A stretch of 64,000 nt of DNA from Hymenopus coronatus (GCA_030762935.1 CM060883.1:35673501-35737500); one strand, 5' to 3'; positions 20,490 to 33,806 are shown, counted from the stretch's first letter. Numbers and translations: made by a program. Notes: a model not told the origin generated them from the letters alone.

Positions 20490-20536
<47 letters not shown>
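20490..20536. repeat. Poly(T) tract
   Basis: About 45 T in a row directly upstream of an R1 copy whose first bases are missing. The R1 may have landed in the tract, or the tract may have grown from its target T-run. Confidence 0.8.
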
Positions 20537-20538
<2 letters not shown>

Positions 20539-21135
20539 GTATACTATGTCCCTACATAGTGTGAAAATATCTATACCGGGATTTCATCGGAAATACATAT
20601 TTTGAGGACCCCTTAATACAAAAGGCCAGTTTGGAAGAAGGTTAGCGTGTGTGTGTCGTGTGTGCGCGCGGACCCCCGCGCATCTGTAGATAGCATAGCT
20701 AAAAATCGAAAAGAGCATTGAATGCCAAATTTGCAAGAAGTTTACATCTTCCAAGAATGCGGCACAAGATTTTCAAGAAAATACCCCCAGCCCAAACTAC
20801 CCTTTGCAAGGACTTTTTTGTTTTTTTTAATTTTGTTTTTCTGAAAATGCCTCTGACGATTTTGATGCCGTAAATTAAAGATATATCTTGAGGTTTGTGG
20901 AAATAGGCTGCGAATAGCTCTATTTTGGTTGATTTTAGCTGAATTTTGTATATCTGGTAAAGCTAAGAGGTATTAAAAAACTCACTGCACAAAAACCGTA
21001 ATCTCGTTAAAACACGCAATTTACGTCATATACATTTTTGTATAGTTGACCTTTCTGAGATACATCTGTTATTGGTTTAAATTTTACGATATTTAAACTT
21101 TTCATAAACAGATGATCATCTTTGCTTTCATCTCT
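20537..21135 (+). repeat. R1 copy, first of a head-to-tail array
   Basis: Starts within a decayed hairpin (ATACTATGTCCCTACATAGT), has a TG/CG microsatellite near 20,646-20,690, and is cut at CATCTCTATTTTT where the next copy begins. Divergence is high (GCTAAAAATCGAAAAGAGCA). Confidence 0.8.
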
Positions 21136-21912
21136 ATTTTTACTTTCTCTACACGTACTAGTGTATAGAGAAGGCATTGTAATGCACCCAAAAATTCGAT
21201 ACCGAGATTTCACCGGAAATACATGTTTTGGGTCTCTCTGAATCCAAAAAAAGCATTTTTACTAAAAGGTTCATGTGTGTGTGTGTGGACAGTGTAGCTC
21301 AAAAACGAAAAGACCGTTAAATATCAAACTTGGTATTTGAGTTTGGTACCTTCCAAGGATGCGACACGGCGATTTTCAAGAAAACCCCCCACCCCAGCTA
21401 CCATTTGCATGGGACTTTTTCTGAAAAGTATGATTTTCTTAAAAATGGTTTTAACAATTTTGATTAAAATGTCAAATATTAAAGATATTTACCTGACAAA
21501 TAACATGCATATCTTGAATTGACTACTTTATCCTGGATGAATTTTACCGAATTTTGCATAGCTGCTAAACCGTAAGAGATGGACAAAAGCTTACACACAA
21601 AAAATGTATATTTTTTCATGGAGTTGATCATTTTTGACATATTCCTTGTTTTTGGTTTCAGCTTTGAAAAAATAATACTTTTCTCACACAAATTCCTGTC
21701 CATACAAAGGAACTTCAGTTACAACAACCAGGTTATGGTTATCAGCTTAGCCTATAGTATATTTCCCTTCTACTTACAAGGAAGCAAGTAATAAGACTAT
21801 TCTGCAAATTTTTTCGCGATTAAAATGAAGTAAATAGAAGCATACACATTTTAGCAATAATTTATTGCAGAGATGTAGTGAAAGTCATGTGAATGGAACA
21901 CACAAGATTTTT
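21136..21912 (+). repeat. R1 copy, second in array
   Basis: A clear hairpin start ACTTTCTCTACACGTACTAG, short (TG)n near 21,273-21,288, and terminus GTGAATGGAACACACAAGAT TTTT. Starts exactly at the T-run of its left neighbour. Confidence 0.85.
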
Positions 21913-21915
21913 CTT

Positions 21916-22152
21916 GATTCTGTATGTGCAAAGGAAAGCCGAATTTCAATTGTTCCACATAGAGACTAGCTTTTAAAAGAGTTTACTATCGCTTAAGCCT
22001 AGTGTATCAGCTTATTTTCCTTTTATCTAGAAGGAATAATATAGTAATTTTTACTATTGTTTGTCTATATTACCACGTCGTGGATAAAGAAGTGATATTT
22101 TGCAATGTTAATTTGTAAAAAAAGTCTTGTAAATGGAACTCATCAGAGTTTT
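21916..22152 (+). repeat. R1 3'-part fragment, third in array
   Basis: Begins in the 3' third (TGTGCAAAGGAAAGCCGAAT) and ends GTAAATGGAACTCATCAGAG TTTT, followed at once by the next hairpin start. Confidence 0.75.
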
Positions 22153-23018
22153 ACTTTCTCTACACTTGATATGTACATAGTGTTTAGAGAAGGTATTGCA
22201 CTCCATCCAAAAATTCGAATCCGAGATTTCACTGGAAATATATGTTTTAGGGTCCGCTGTAACCAAAAAAAAGCTCTTTCAGAAAAAGGTCCATTTGTGT
22301 GTGTGTGTGTGTGTCCGTGTGTCTGTGAACACGATAACTCAAAAACGAAAAGTCTCTAAAATACCAAACTTGGTATTTAAGTTCAGCATCTTCCAGGGAT
22401 GCGACTCGAAGATTTTGATAAAAATCCCCCACCCCAAACTACCCTTTACATGGAGCTTTTTTCGAAAATTTTGACTTTCTTAAAAATGGCTCTAACGATT
22501 TTGATTAAAATATCGTAAATTAAAGATATTTACTGACAAATAAAATGAATATTTTGAATTTTCTGGGAATATCCCCTGAAGTCTACTTTATTCTGGACGA
22601 ATTTTACGGATTTTGCATAAATTTTAAACCGTAAGAGATGGACAAAATCTTACCACATAAAAATGTAGAACACGTTAAAATACACAATGTATGTCACATA
22701 CATTTTTTCGTGAAGTTGGTCGTTTTCTTGTTATTGGTTTCAGCTTTGAAAAACTTATACCTTTCTTATACAGGAATTTTCAACTCCTGTCTATACAAAC
22801 AAAGGAGCTTCAGTCACATAGCAACCAGCTTTTGACTATCACTTTAACCTATGGTACTCCCTTATTTTCCTTCCACTTACAAGGAAGTAAGCAATAAGAC
22901 TAGTTCTAGTAACTTTTTCTTGATTAACATTAAATAAATAGAAGAATACACTTTTTAACAATAATTTGTTGCAGAGATGTAGAGAAAGTCATGTGAATGG
23001 AATAGATCAGATTTTATA
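22153..23018 (+). repeat. R1 copy, fourth in array, full length
   Basis: Hairpin TTGATATGTACATAGTGTTT, (GT)n near 22,296-22,312, body, and terminus GTGAATGGAATAGATCAGAT TTT. It has one of the best preserved bodies. Confidence 0.9.
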
Positions 23019-23514
23019 TTAATGTTCTGTTTGGTTAGAAGGGTGCGCGCGCCCTGCCCCTCTGAATTCGACCTTGAAAAGACCTCTGATTATCTTGTGA
23101 TGTCATCAACATTAAACGTATCTGTACTGCACAACATGCAAACAATCAGAACGGTAGTTTAAGTCAAATTCCAGATTCTTTCATTGTTGCTTTCCAACTT
23201 TTACATTGAGTAAGGCGCACAGTGGTTGTACAGAGTTCTGTGATGTATTCTGATAATGAGATGGTTGACAAGTTCCTCATTTAGGGGGGGGGGATGTCAA
23301 AAGAAACGTCATGACATCAGAGGAGCTTTGCAAGGCAGAATATCCTCAGGGAACCATCCATCTCGAATGATATTCGTTCGTCTTTTCCTGAATTCTTCGT
23401 GAAACACTGACTGACTATTTCTCCTCGAAACAAGCTGGCACCTCAAAATCAACTGCCAATCGCGTACTTCTTCAACCGGACCACATTTGTAGGATGGCAA
23501 GGACTTTCATTTAT
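23019..23514. other. Unassigned stretch
   Basis: No repeat or gene recognised. Confidence 0.35.
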
Positions 23515-23657
23515 TACTTTCTCTTGCCCCGTATGTACAATGTACATAGGAATAGAGAAGTATTGCATTCCACCCAAAAATTCGACGTCGAGATTTCACC
23601 GGAAATAAACGTTTTAGGACCCACTGAATCCAAAAAGCATTTCCAGAAAAAGGTGCA

Positions 23658-23698
<41 letters not shown>

Positions 23699-24364
23699 TA
23701 TTTAAGTTCAGTATCTTCAGGGAGGCGACACGAAGATTTTGAGAAAAATCCCCCCACCCATAACTACCCTTTACATGGAACTTTTTTTGAAAATTTTGAT
23801 TTTCTTAAAAATGGCTCTAACGATTTTGATTAAAATATCGTATATTAAACATATTTACCTGAAAAATAAAATGTATATCTTTAATTTTCTGGGAATAGCT
23901 AAACACCTGTTTATTCTGGATGAATTTTGCTTAATTTGCCATAACTAATAAACCATAAGAGATAGATAAAAACTTACTATACAAAAAATGTAGGCCTTGT
24001 TAAATTACACAATTTACGTTATATACCTTTTTTTCGTGGAGCTTACCGTTTTCAAGGTATTCATTGTTATTAGTTTCAGTTGTGAAGTACTTATACTTTT
24101 CTCAGACGGGAGTGTCCGTTTTTCTTTTGTTCTACTCCTAGCCAAGAAAAGAAGCGATTTGTAATGACAATCGCATAATGACAGCTTTTAAAACAGTTGA
24201 CTGTCAATTTAGCCTAGTGTATTCCCTTAGTTTCTTCCTACTTATTAGGAACTAAGTAATAACATTGTGCTGAATACCTCGATTAACAAGGTGCACAAAG
24301 AAGAATAATCCTATGTAAGAAGTTTGTAGAACGGCTAGAGAAAGTCATGTGAGTGTAATTTTTT
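23515..24364 (+). repeat. R1 copy, subfamily B
   Basis: Hairpin of the CCCC...GG type (TTGCCCCGTATGTACAATG), (TG)n at 23,667-23,696, subfamily B body (AAGAAAAGAAGCGATTTGTA) and terminus GTCATGTGAGTGTAATTTTT. The CACATCAGA part of the terminus is lost. Confidence 0.85.
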
Positions 24365-25249
24365 TAGTAAAGTCTGCGAGAGTTATTAACAAACCCCTGT
24401 TTATTGACACAGACATACTTATAAGTTAGAGAGATATAAACACAAGAATATACATGAGCTTAGAGAATCCATGATCGTTCTGTCGAGTGGACGTAATTGG
24501 CAACAACATTTTTGGGATCCAGTTTATCGAAGGCAATCTAGTAAAGCGAGTATAGTTTCTTCACAAAGGAAATATAACCTACCCACATCTAGTGACTAAA
24601 TCCATCTTCACGCCCCAGTAAAGGTTAACTTCTATCTTTTTCCTCGAAGATCAATAGCACATGTTGACTCCACGTGGAATCTTCGTTGCCAATGTTCTGA
24701 ATTCACGTGCTTGGGAGAGAGAAAGTCTATTTAGAAACTTATGTCGATGCTAAAAAGTTGTATCAGCAGAATGAAATTAGAAGGGAGAGTCTCTGTTGAA
24801 AAACAATTATAAGAGTCCTGCATACCCGTTAAACTAGACAGACACTAACAAATACGTTGATATCAATAGTGGAACTGGTTTGTTGGCAAGTATACCCTAG
24901 AATTGATATACCGTGAAGTGATATAAATAGGACAGATATCCAGCACACGATTTCAATCCTGTTCTCCACAATGGAATTCCTATACTGGCTTCATTATAGC
25001 CTAGACCTAGAGCACTTGTTCTCATCGAAGGGCAAACATTGGTTCCTTACCCACTCCACGTGTCTGCTCAGCTGTGTACATTAGATTAACAAGCAGCGGT
25101 CAGTCCACGACGTTACATTTTGAAACTCATGTTCATTCATATAATACGAGATACTCATTTTCAATTAAATTTACTGCTAATTAAACTTCAGAACAGTATT
25201 TCTCTTAAGGGAACAGACAAGTGAAAACTACAAATTCAATATGTTTACT
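24365..25249. other. Unassigned, repeat-free stretch
   Basis: About 0.9 kb with no R1, SINE or transposase match by eye. Open frames are short and unconvincing. Confidence 0.4.
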
Positions 25250-25385
25250 TTCTTTATACGTACTATACACAAAGTGTATAGAGAAGGTATTGCACTCCAC
25301 CCAAAAATTCGATACTGAGATTTTACCGGAAGTACATGCTCTGGGTCTCCCTGAATCCAAAAAAAGTATTTTCAGAAAAAGGGCC

Positions 25386-25418
<33 letters not shown>

Positions 25419-25976
25419 CGCGGGTGTGTGTGTGGACAGCATAGCTCAAAAAGGAAAAGTCCGTTAAATACCAAACTTAGTATTTAAATTCAGCATCTTC
25501 CAAGGATACGATACGAAGATTTTCAAGAAAGACACCCCACTCCCAACTACCACTTATATGGACAAATTTCAAAAATTTTGATTTTCTCAAAAATGGCTCT
25601 AACGATTTTGATTAAACTATCGTATATTACAGATGCTTACATGACAAATAAAATGTATATCTTCAATTTTTTCGGAATTGCCTCTGAAGTCTACTTTATT
25701 CTGGATGAATTTTATAGAATTTTGCATAACGCCTAAACCGTAAGAGATGGACAAAACTTACCATACAAAAAATGTAGAGCACGTTAAAACATATAATTTA
25801 TGTTATATATTTTTTTCATGGAGTTGATCGTTTTTGAGATATTCCTTGATTTGACTTCTGCATTAAGAAACATACTTATGTCATACGGGACTTTGTCAAC
25901 TCTGGTCCATACAAACAAAGCAACTTCAGTCACATTGCAACCTGCTTTTGACTAATACTTTAGCCTATGCAAGTTT
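25250..25976 (+). repeat. R1 copy, 3'-truncated
   Basis: Good hairpin (TACTATACACAAAGTGTATA), a TG/CG microsatellite at 25,386-25,433, body to CTTTAGCCTATGCAAG, then a T-run where the next copy begins. Confidence 0.85.
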
Positions 25977-26826
25977 TTTTACTTTCTCTACACGTACTAT
26001 CTACATAGTGTATAGAGAAGGTATTGTAATGCACCCAAAAATTTTATACCGAGTTTTCACCGGAAATACATGTTTTGAGACCCCCTAAACACATTTTGTT
26101 TAGAAAAATGTCTATGTGTGTGTCTGTCCATGCTTCTGTATAGCTCAAAAACGAAAAGTCCGTTAAAAACCAAATTTGGTATTTAGGTTTGGTATCCTCC
26201 AAGGATGCGACACGAAAATTTTGAAGAAATCCCCGCCAACTACCCTTTACATGAAACTTTTTTCGAGAATTTTGATTTTCTAAAAAATGACTCTAACGAT
26301 TTTATTAAAATATCGTATACAAAAGATATTTACTTGACAAATAAAATGTATATCTTGAATGTTCTGGGAATAGCCTCTGAAGACTACTTTATTCTGGATG
26401 AATTTTACGAAATTTTGCATAACTGCTAAACAGTAAAAGTTCGACAAAAACTTACCACACAAAAAATGTAGAGCACGTTAAAAAACATAACTTATATCAC
26501 ATACATTTTTTCGTGGAGTTGATCATTTTGTAGATATTCCTTGTTTTTGGTTTTATCTTTAAAAACTTACGCTCTTCTCATACAGGAATTTGTCAACTCC
26601 TGTCCACACAAAGGAACTTCAGTCACATAACAACCACCTTTTGACTATCACTTTAACCTATGGTACTCCCTTATTTCCCTTCTACTTTCAAGGAAATAAG
26701 TAATACGACTATTCCTGCTAATTTATTCCCGATTAGCATGAAGTAAATGTAAGTATAAACTTTTTAACAATAATTTGTTGCACAGATTTAGCGAAAGTCA
26801 TGTGAATGGATCGATCAGATTTTTTT
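25977..26826 (+). repeat. R1 copy, full length
   Basis: Hairpin ACTATCTACATAGTGTATAG, almost no microsatellite (GTGTGTGTCTGTCC), body, and terminus GTGAATGGATCGATCAGATT TTTT. Confidence 0.9.
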
Positions 26827-26985
26827 CTCCTCTACTTGCATGGAAGCAAGTAATAAGAATGATAATTTTTCTCGATTAGCACGAAGTAAAAAGAGGCATA
26901 AGCTTTATAAACAATTTTCTGCAGAGATGTAGAGAAAATCATATGAATGGAACACATAAGATTTTTTAATAACATAGCTTTCAGG
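26827..26985 (+). repeat. R1 terminus fragment
   Basis: Only the last ~155 bp, from CTCTACTTGCATGGAAGCAA to GAACACATAAGATTTTTT. It directly follows a full copy, as if the full copy had inserted into an older one. Confidence 0.8.
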
Positions 26986-27856
26986 TTTTTACTTTCTCTA
27001 CACGTACTATGTACATAGTGTATAGAGAATGTATTGTATTGCACCCAACAATTCAATACCGAGATTTCACCGGAAATACATGTTTTGTGACCCCCTGAAT
27101 TAAAGAAGCATTTTTGGAAAAAGGTCCGTGTGTGCGCGCCTATGGATAGCATAGCTCATAAACAAAAATACCGTTAAATACCAAACTTGGTATCTTAGTT
27201 CAATATCTTCAAAGGATACGACACGAAGATTTTATAGAAGATCCCCGTTCCCATCGCCAACTACCCTTTACATGGAAACATTTTAAAAAAAATGATTTTC
27301 TCAAAAATGGCTCTAACGATTTTTATTAAAATATCGTATATTAAAAATGTTTACATGACCAATAAAGTATATATTTTAAATTTTCTGGGAATAGCCTCTG
27401 AAGACGTTTATTATGGATAGATTTTGGGGAATTTTACATACTGGTAAACCGTAGGAGATGGAAAAAAGCTTACCACACAAAAAACGTAGATCACGTAAAA
27501 ACACACAATTTAGTTTATATACATTTTTTCTTGGAGTTTGCCGTTTTCGAGATATTCTTCGTTATTGATTTCATTTTTAAAATACTTAAATTTTTCTCAC
27601 ACGTGAACTTATCAACCCTTGGTCATGTATAGAGATGAATTTCAATCTATAAAAAACACATTTAAGAAACTAATATGTAGTTTTAGGCTAGGGTATTCCC
27701 TTATTTCCCTTCTAATTATGAGGAATTAAGTAATAAGACCATTTCTGCAAAGTATTACATCGATTAGCATGAAGTAGATAAAATAATGTCTTTTAATAAT
27801 AATTTATTACAGAGATGTAGAGAAAGTCGTGTGAATGGAGCACATCAGACTTTTTA
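26986..27856 (+). repeat. R1 copy, full length
   Basis: Hairpin GTACTATGTACATAGTGTAT, reduced microsatellite (GTGTGTGCGCGCC), diverged body, terminus GTGAATGGAGCACATCAGAC TTTTT. Confidence 0.9.
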
Positions 27857-28384
27857 TATTTATTATTCTAGCTCATGGTAGTCTCTATACAAAACTTCAA
27901 TGATCCACACCATCAAGTTTCCGTTTTATCTTTTTAATTAAGAATTACATGGTTCATTATAAAATGCTCCTTATGGAACAGTTTTCATTGGTAGGAATGT
28001 TCCAAAAGTTCATGTAAATGAAGTTTAGTCTAGAATTTAATGTATATTGTAAACAAAGTTACAGTAGCTGCAATGTTAATGTTTTAAAAGAAAACTACGT
28101 ATTTTTAATACTTATTTATTCAACTAATTCTCATCAAAACCCAGACCAAGCTATAAACAAAGGACCTATAGAATTTGTTTGCTAAATTTCATAATTTGAC
28201 CAAAATCTTCCCGGAAGGGACTTTTATGTAAAGCAGAAACGAAGAGAATAAGGATGCGGTCATCTTTAGAAATACAAAGCATCATAATGTTTAAATAATC
28301 ACGAGAAAGAGCGCAGAGTATAGGATTATACCACTTTTAATAGGAAAAGAAACAAAGTGGTTTAACAACTTGTTAAAACGAGTG
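27857..28384. other. Unassigned AT-rich stretch
   Basis: No repeat or coding signal seen. Confidence 0.35.
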
Positions 28385-29144
28385 TTGTTCTATCTATTTT
28401 ATGATAATCAAGATAAACATTAGCAGAAAGTGTCTTAATTACTTGCTTGTAAGTGGAAGGAAAATAAGTCAAAACACCAGGCTAAACGCATTTCAATATT
28501 TTAAACGCCGGTCGCCATGTGGATGTAATCCGTTTCTATGCAGGGCCAGAGTTTACAGCTTTCTGTGTGAGACAGTTTAAGTATTTTACTCCTGAAAAAA
28601 AAAAAAACGTAAAAAACGTATTTTACATAAACTGTGTTCTTAAACGTGATCTACATTTTTTCTGTAGTAAGTTTTTGTCTATCTCTTACGGTTTACTAGT
28701 TACGCAATTCAGCAAAATTAATTCAGAATAAAGAGGTCTTTAGTGGCTATTTCCAGAAAATTGAAGATATACATTTTATTTGTCACATAACAATCCTAGG
28801 TATAAAAGATTTTAAAAAAAATCGTTAGAGCCATTTTTGAGAAAATCAAAAATTTCGAAAAACTGTCATATAAAGGGTAGTTTGGGGTGGGGGGTTTTTC
28901 TTAAAATGTTTGTGTCGTATCTCTAGAAGATACTTAACTTAAATACCAAGTTTGGTGTTTTTTCGTTTTTGAACTATGCAGTCCAGAGTCTCACACAAGC
29001 ACATACGGGCGTTTTTTCCAAAAATGCTTATTTTGGATTCAGAGGGACCCAAAACATTATTTCTGGTGAAATATTTGTGTCGAATTTTTGAGTGGAATAC
29101 AATACATTCTCTATACATTCCATACATAGTACGTATAGAGAAAG
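28385..29144 (-). repeat. R1 copy, diverged
   Basis: Lacks the TCTGATG terminus; starts near CGAGTGTTGTTCTATC and ends at a hairpin CATTCCATACATAGTACGTA then TAGAGAAAGT. The microsatellite is nearly absent (CACACAAGCACATAC). It belongs to the diverged group with the CGGTCGCCATGTGGATG segment. Confidence 0.75.
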
Positions 29145-29764
29145 TAATAACCTTGTGCAGACTGGTGAAAATGAAAACCCCATAATAAATGGATTGTTGG
29201 TTTTGGAATACTCGACTTGTTCCTCTAGGGAATTCAAAGGGACACTGGGTATTCAGAACATCCCTGTAACGCTACTAGACATGCAACAAAACACCACATA
29301 AGCTTGCGTGCGTTTCAGCTGATTGAAATGGCACATCAAGAAATATCTTGCATGTTGACATGACCAACAACACGAAGAGTGTGAATCTTAAACCATGCTA
29401 CACGCAAGAAGCGAACAAATCTACTGTTTTCCTCACAAGGTGGTTTTTATTTCTGATGAGGTCTTACAAAAGAAAGGCAGAATAGTTAATCTATAAGGTT
29501 TCAATGCGACTCACGAAGATCGCTCCCTATCTATCGACTTCAACGGATTTCTCTCCTCCTTTTAGGACTTAGATCACAAAACTTTGTCGAGTAGCAAGAA
29601 AAAACTACAATAGTATACCCAGGATGGGTGATCAGCCCAATTCTTAGTTTGGGGTAGAAGAAAAGAGGAAATAAAATGTAGTGATGAAAGGAATAAGAAA
29701 ATTTGCAAATAAAATTATTTATTAATCCAGAATTCACCTAACGACCAAGGAAAACCGATATAAA
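29145..29764. other. Unassigned stretch
   Basis: Short overlapping open frames near 29,030-29,300 overlap the end of an R1 copy and have no recognised motif. Confidence 0.35.
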
Positions 29765-30548
29765 TATCTGAAGTGTTCATTCACATGACTTTCTCTACAT
29801 CTCTGCAACAAATTATTGTTAAAAAGCTTATGCCTCTGTTTACATCATGCTAATCGAGAAAAAAGTTAACAGAAATAGTCTTGTTACTTGCTTCCTTGTA
29901 AGCAGAAGCGAAATAAGGGAGTACCATAGGTTAAAGTGATAGTCAAAAGCTGGTTGCTATGTGACTGAAGTTCCTTTCTATGGACAGGAGTTGACAAATG
30001 CATGCATGAGGAAATTATAAGTTTTTCAAAGCTGAAACCAATAACAAGGAATATCTCAAAAACGATCAACTCCACGAAAAAAATGTATATTACATAAATT
30101 GTGTGCTTTAACGTGCTCTAAGTTTTTTGTGTGGTAAGTTTTTGTCCATCTCTTACAGTTTAGCAGTTATGCAAAATTCTGTAAAATTCATTCAGAATAA
30201 AGTAGTCTTCAGAGGTTATTCCCAGAAAATTCAAAATGTAAATTTTATTTGTCAGGTAAATATCTTTAAATACGATATTTTAAACATAATCGTTAGAGTC
30301 ATTTTAAGAAAATCATTTTTGGTTTTTGATCTATCTGCCCACACACACACACATACACACAGAGAGACAGACTGATAGACAGAGACACACACACACTGAC
30401 ATTTTTCTACAATGCTTCTTTTTTTTTTTTTTTTTTGATTCAGGGGATCCCAAAACATTTATTTCCGATGAAAACTCGGTATCGAATTTTTGGGAGGAGT
30501 GTGCAATATCATCTCTACATGTACATAGTACGTGCAGAGAAAGTAAAA
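29765..30548 (-). repeat. R1 copy, near full length
   Basis: From ATCTGAAGTGTTCATTCACA to a hairpin end GTACATAGTACGTGCAGAGA. It holds a CA/GA microsatellite (30,341-30,402) and a T17 run (30,420-30,436). Confidence 0.85.
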
Positions 30549-31355
30549 TACTGTTACTCTCATATAATAGGTGGCCAAAATTTGGGGAAATTTCGTTTAA
30601 GATTAGTGTTCATCGTGGTGGTCATGGTGTTGAAATGTCAGTCTTAAAATTACTAGATTCTCTAAATTTTGAGCTCCCTTTTGTAATGCGATACCACTAA
30701 TACCAATCTTCATATTAGATATAATATAAAATAGGATATACGTGAACATGTTTATAAAATAACATATTTTCAAATGCTGAGCCAAATTTAGTCCACTGAG
30801 GACCAAATTAGCTCCAGTTTGTGGTAAAAAGTTTAATAGTGTATTATGCTAACACTTCCAGGCTATAATTTATTAGATAAGAATAATCCCGAATAAGAGT
30901 TTAATGCAATATTTTAATTTAAAAGATAATTTAAACAAAATTAGTCCAGAATTAATCCCTCTATTTTATCTACTGTGAAATCTCAAGCAAAGATGGTTTG
31001 ATTTCCTACTATCGATAATTACAAACAACGTACATATGTATCCTCGAAAATCACCATAATCACTGATTCCTTCTGCTAATCTGCCGGTCAGCGTCAGACA
31101 AAGTATGCCGCTTGGTGTTCAGTGAACTGAAGTGCCTCCTATTAAAAACTGGAAGGAAAAAACTTCATGTAAAACAGGATGAGTCGTGTATCACGGCGAG
31201 CTCCATCCGCTCCGGATAACATCCTCCCATGCAAAATTGCGACTAAACAATAGACGGGAATAGTGCTCCAGTTGTGAATGAACAATGCCTCAAAAGCTTC
31301 ACCAGGTGTGTGTCCATAACTCGCGCGGCTCAATATGACCCTTCATGCACTAATT
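30549..31355. other. Unassigned stretch
   Basis: No recognised repeat or gene. Confidence 0.35.
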
Positions 31356-31904
31356 GTCAGAAAATCTTATGTGTTCAATTTACATGACTTTTTCTACATC
31401 TCTGCAACAAATTATTGTTAAAAAGCTTATGCCTCTATTTACTTCATGCTAACTTAGAAAAATTAGCAGAAATGGACTTATTACTTGCTTCCTTGCAAGT
31501 AGAGGGCAAATAAGAGAAGTACCATAGGTTAAAGTGACAGTCAATAGCTGGTTGCTATGTGACTGAAGTTCTTTGGTTGTATGGACAGGAGTTGACAAAT
31601 TCCGTATGAGAAAAGTATAATTTTTTCAAAGCTGAAACAAAAAACAAGGAATATCTAAAAAAGACCAACTGCACGAAACAAATGTATGTAACATAAATTG
31701 TGTTGTTTTAATGTGCTCTATATTTGGGTGTTGGTTTAGCGTATAGCATTCCCTTATTTCCCTCCTATTTATAAAGGAAAACTAAATAATAAGATCGTTT
31801 CTGCTAATGTTTTAGCATTAAATGTATAGAAGAACAAGCTTATTAACAATAATTTGTTACAGAAATGTTGAGAAAGTCTTGCTAATGGAGCACATCAGTT
31901 TTTT
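31356..31904. repeat. R1 inverted fusion, ACATCAGA ends outward
   Basis: A minus part (31,356-31,727; starts ATCTTATGTGTTCAATTTAC) joins a plus part (31,730-31,904; ends GGAGCACATCAGTTTTTT). Hairpin ends and microsatellite are missing. Same layout as 18,571-19,318 but a different junction. Confidence 0.8.
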
Positions 31905-32562
31905 CTTCGTTGTGTAGCCACTTATGTTTAAAATAGGCTAGTCAGAAGCTAGCAGGACGATCTCGTTCGAGTGAGGTCGATCGTATCCTCACACGGGCGT
32001 TACTTCTTAGTCGAGGAATCCTAGGAAACGACGCATAATTAATTTTCCTCGTTAATTGGATAACGCGAGAAAATTTAAAGTGGAATAATTTGACTTCCAC
32101 CAACGTAAAGATAGAATCTGGAAGTGATTCAATTTTTTTTCGTCAGAGAAAGTAAATATATTTTGTCGGAATCGAGTAGAGTAAATCGGGAGATAGAATT
32201 TTGCATTGATAAAACGGACAATAGCACTGGTGAATGTGGTTTCGTGAATTATTTGTCAATGCTGATTATATATAATAAAGGATGGAATTTTTAGAAATGA
32301 ATAATTTGCTAAAGGTTACCTACCCACATTCTACGGCCTGATATAGCCCTGAAAAAGGATTCATCGCTCTCACTGATTGGCTACCGCGACATATTTAAAT
32401 TCCAGTGAGGAGCCCTTCACATTGACTCCAGGAAGTTTATTCTGCTTCAAACTTATATTTTCTCCTCTGTTTATTCCTCTTTTGACATCCAGCACTTCAT
32501 TAAGCATTTTACGAGATCCCTCTGTATATCAACAAATCCCCTTTGTCCAGTAGATTTTTTAC
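31905..32562. other. Unassigned stretch
   Basis: No recognised repeat or gene. Confidence 0.35.
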
Positions 32563-33485
32563 TTTCTCTACACGTACTATGTACATAGTGTATAGAGAAG
32601 GTATTGTAATGCACCCAAAAATTACATATAGAGATTTCACCAGAAATACATGTTTTGTGACACCTTGAATCCAAAAAAAGCGTTTTTAGAAAAATGTACG
32701 TGTGTGCGTGTCTGTCTGTCTTTCTGTCTGTCTGTGTCTGTCTGTGTCTGTGTGTATCTGTGTGTGTGTCTGTGTGTGTGCCTCGGAGGAGCATATCTCA
32801 AAAACGAACATTCCGTTAAGAACTAACCTTGGAATTTAGGTTTGGTATTTCCCAAGGATGCGACACAAATATTTTCAAGAAAATACCCCCACTCGCCAAA
32901 CTACCCTTTACATGGAACTTTTTTCGAAAATTTTTACTCTCTCAAAAATGGCTCTAATGATTTTGATTAAAATGCCATATAATAAACATATTTGCATGCC
33001 AAATAAAATGTATATAATGAATTTTCTGGGAATAGCCTCTGAAGACTACTTTATTCCGGATGAATTTTACGGAGTTTTGCATAACTGCTAAACCGTAAGA
33101 GATGGACAAAGACTTACCACACAAAAAATATAGAGCACGTTAAAACACACAATTATGTAATATACAGCGTTTTGCGTGGAGTTGACTGTTTTTGAGATAT
33201 TTCTTGTTATTGGTTTCATCTTTGAAGAATTTATACTTTTCTCATACAGGAATTTGTCAACTCCTGTCCATACAAACAAAGGAACGTCAGTCACATAGCA
33301 ACCAGCTTTTGACTATCACTTTAACCTATGCTATTCCCGTATTTTGCTTCTGCTTACAAGGAAGCAAAAAATAAGACTATTTCTACTAATTTTTTCTCGA
33401 TTAGCATTAAGTAAATAGAAGCATAAGCTTTTTAAAAATATGTGTTGCAGAGATGTATAGATGTGAATATAACACATCAGATTAT
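32563..33485 (+). repeat. R1 copy, full length, TCTG-type microsatellite
   Basis: Hairpin TACTATGTACATAGTGTATA, then a (TCTG)n/(TG)n tract at 32,698-32,783, body, and terminus ATAACACATCAGATTATC. One of the longest copies, owing to the microsatellite. Confidence 0.9.
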
Positions 33486-33740
33486 CTTTGTTGTTTTCCA
33501 CAAACATGTAGTTTTACTAAACATTCTGAACTAAATATTACATTACATGCTTCAGCACTTAACTAATTAACTATTATTTGTCTAGCTTGCATAATTATAA
33601 CTATTACTTTTCAAGAGGTAGGTTCACAAGGACTTCAAAGTACTACCAACACGCAATGGTCGACACTGAATTAGTACAGGATGTGTATAAATATTTTCAC
33701 TCCTTTACATCTCTAGCAAACGGTAGGTGCCATAGTTTTC
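33486..33740. other. Unassigned stretch
   Basis: No recognised feature. Confidence 0.3.
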
Positions 33741-33751
33741 CCCAGTATATA

Positions 33752-33802
<51 letters not shown>
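33741..33802. repeat. (TA)n microsatellite
   Basis: About 60 bp of almost pure TA with one TG interruption. Confidence 0.95.

Positions 33803-33806
<4 letters not shown>

Noticed and set aside
30603..31333. Short minus-strand frames as a host exon
   Set aside because: No splice context or family motif; lengths are as expected by chance.
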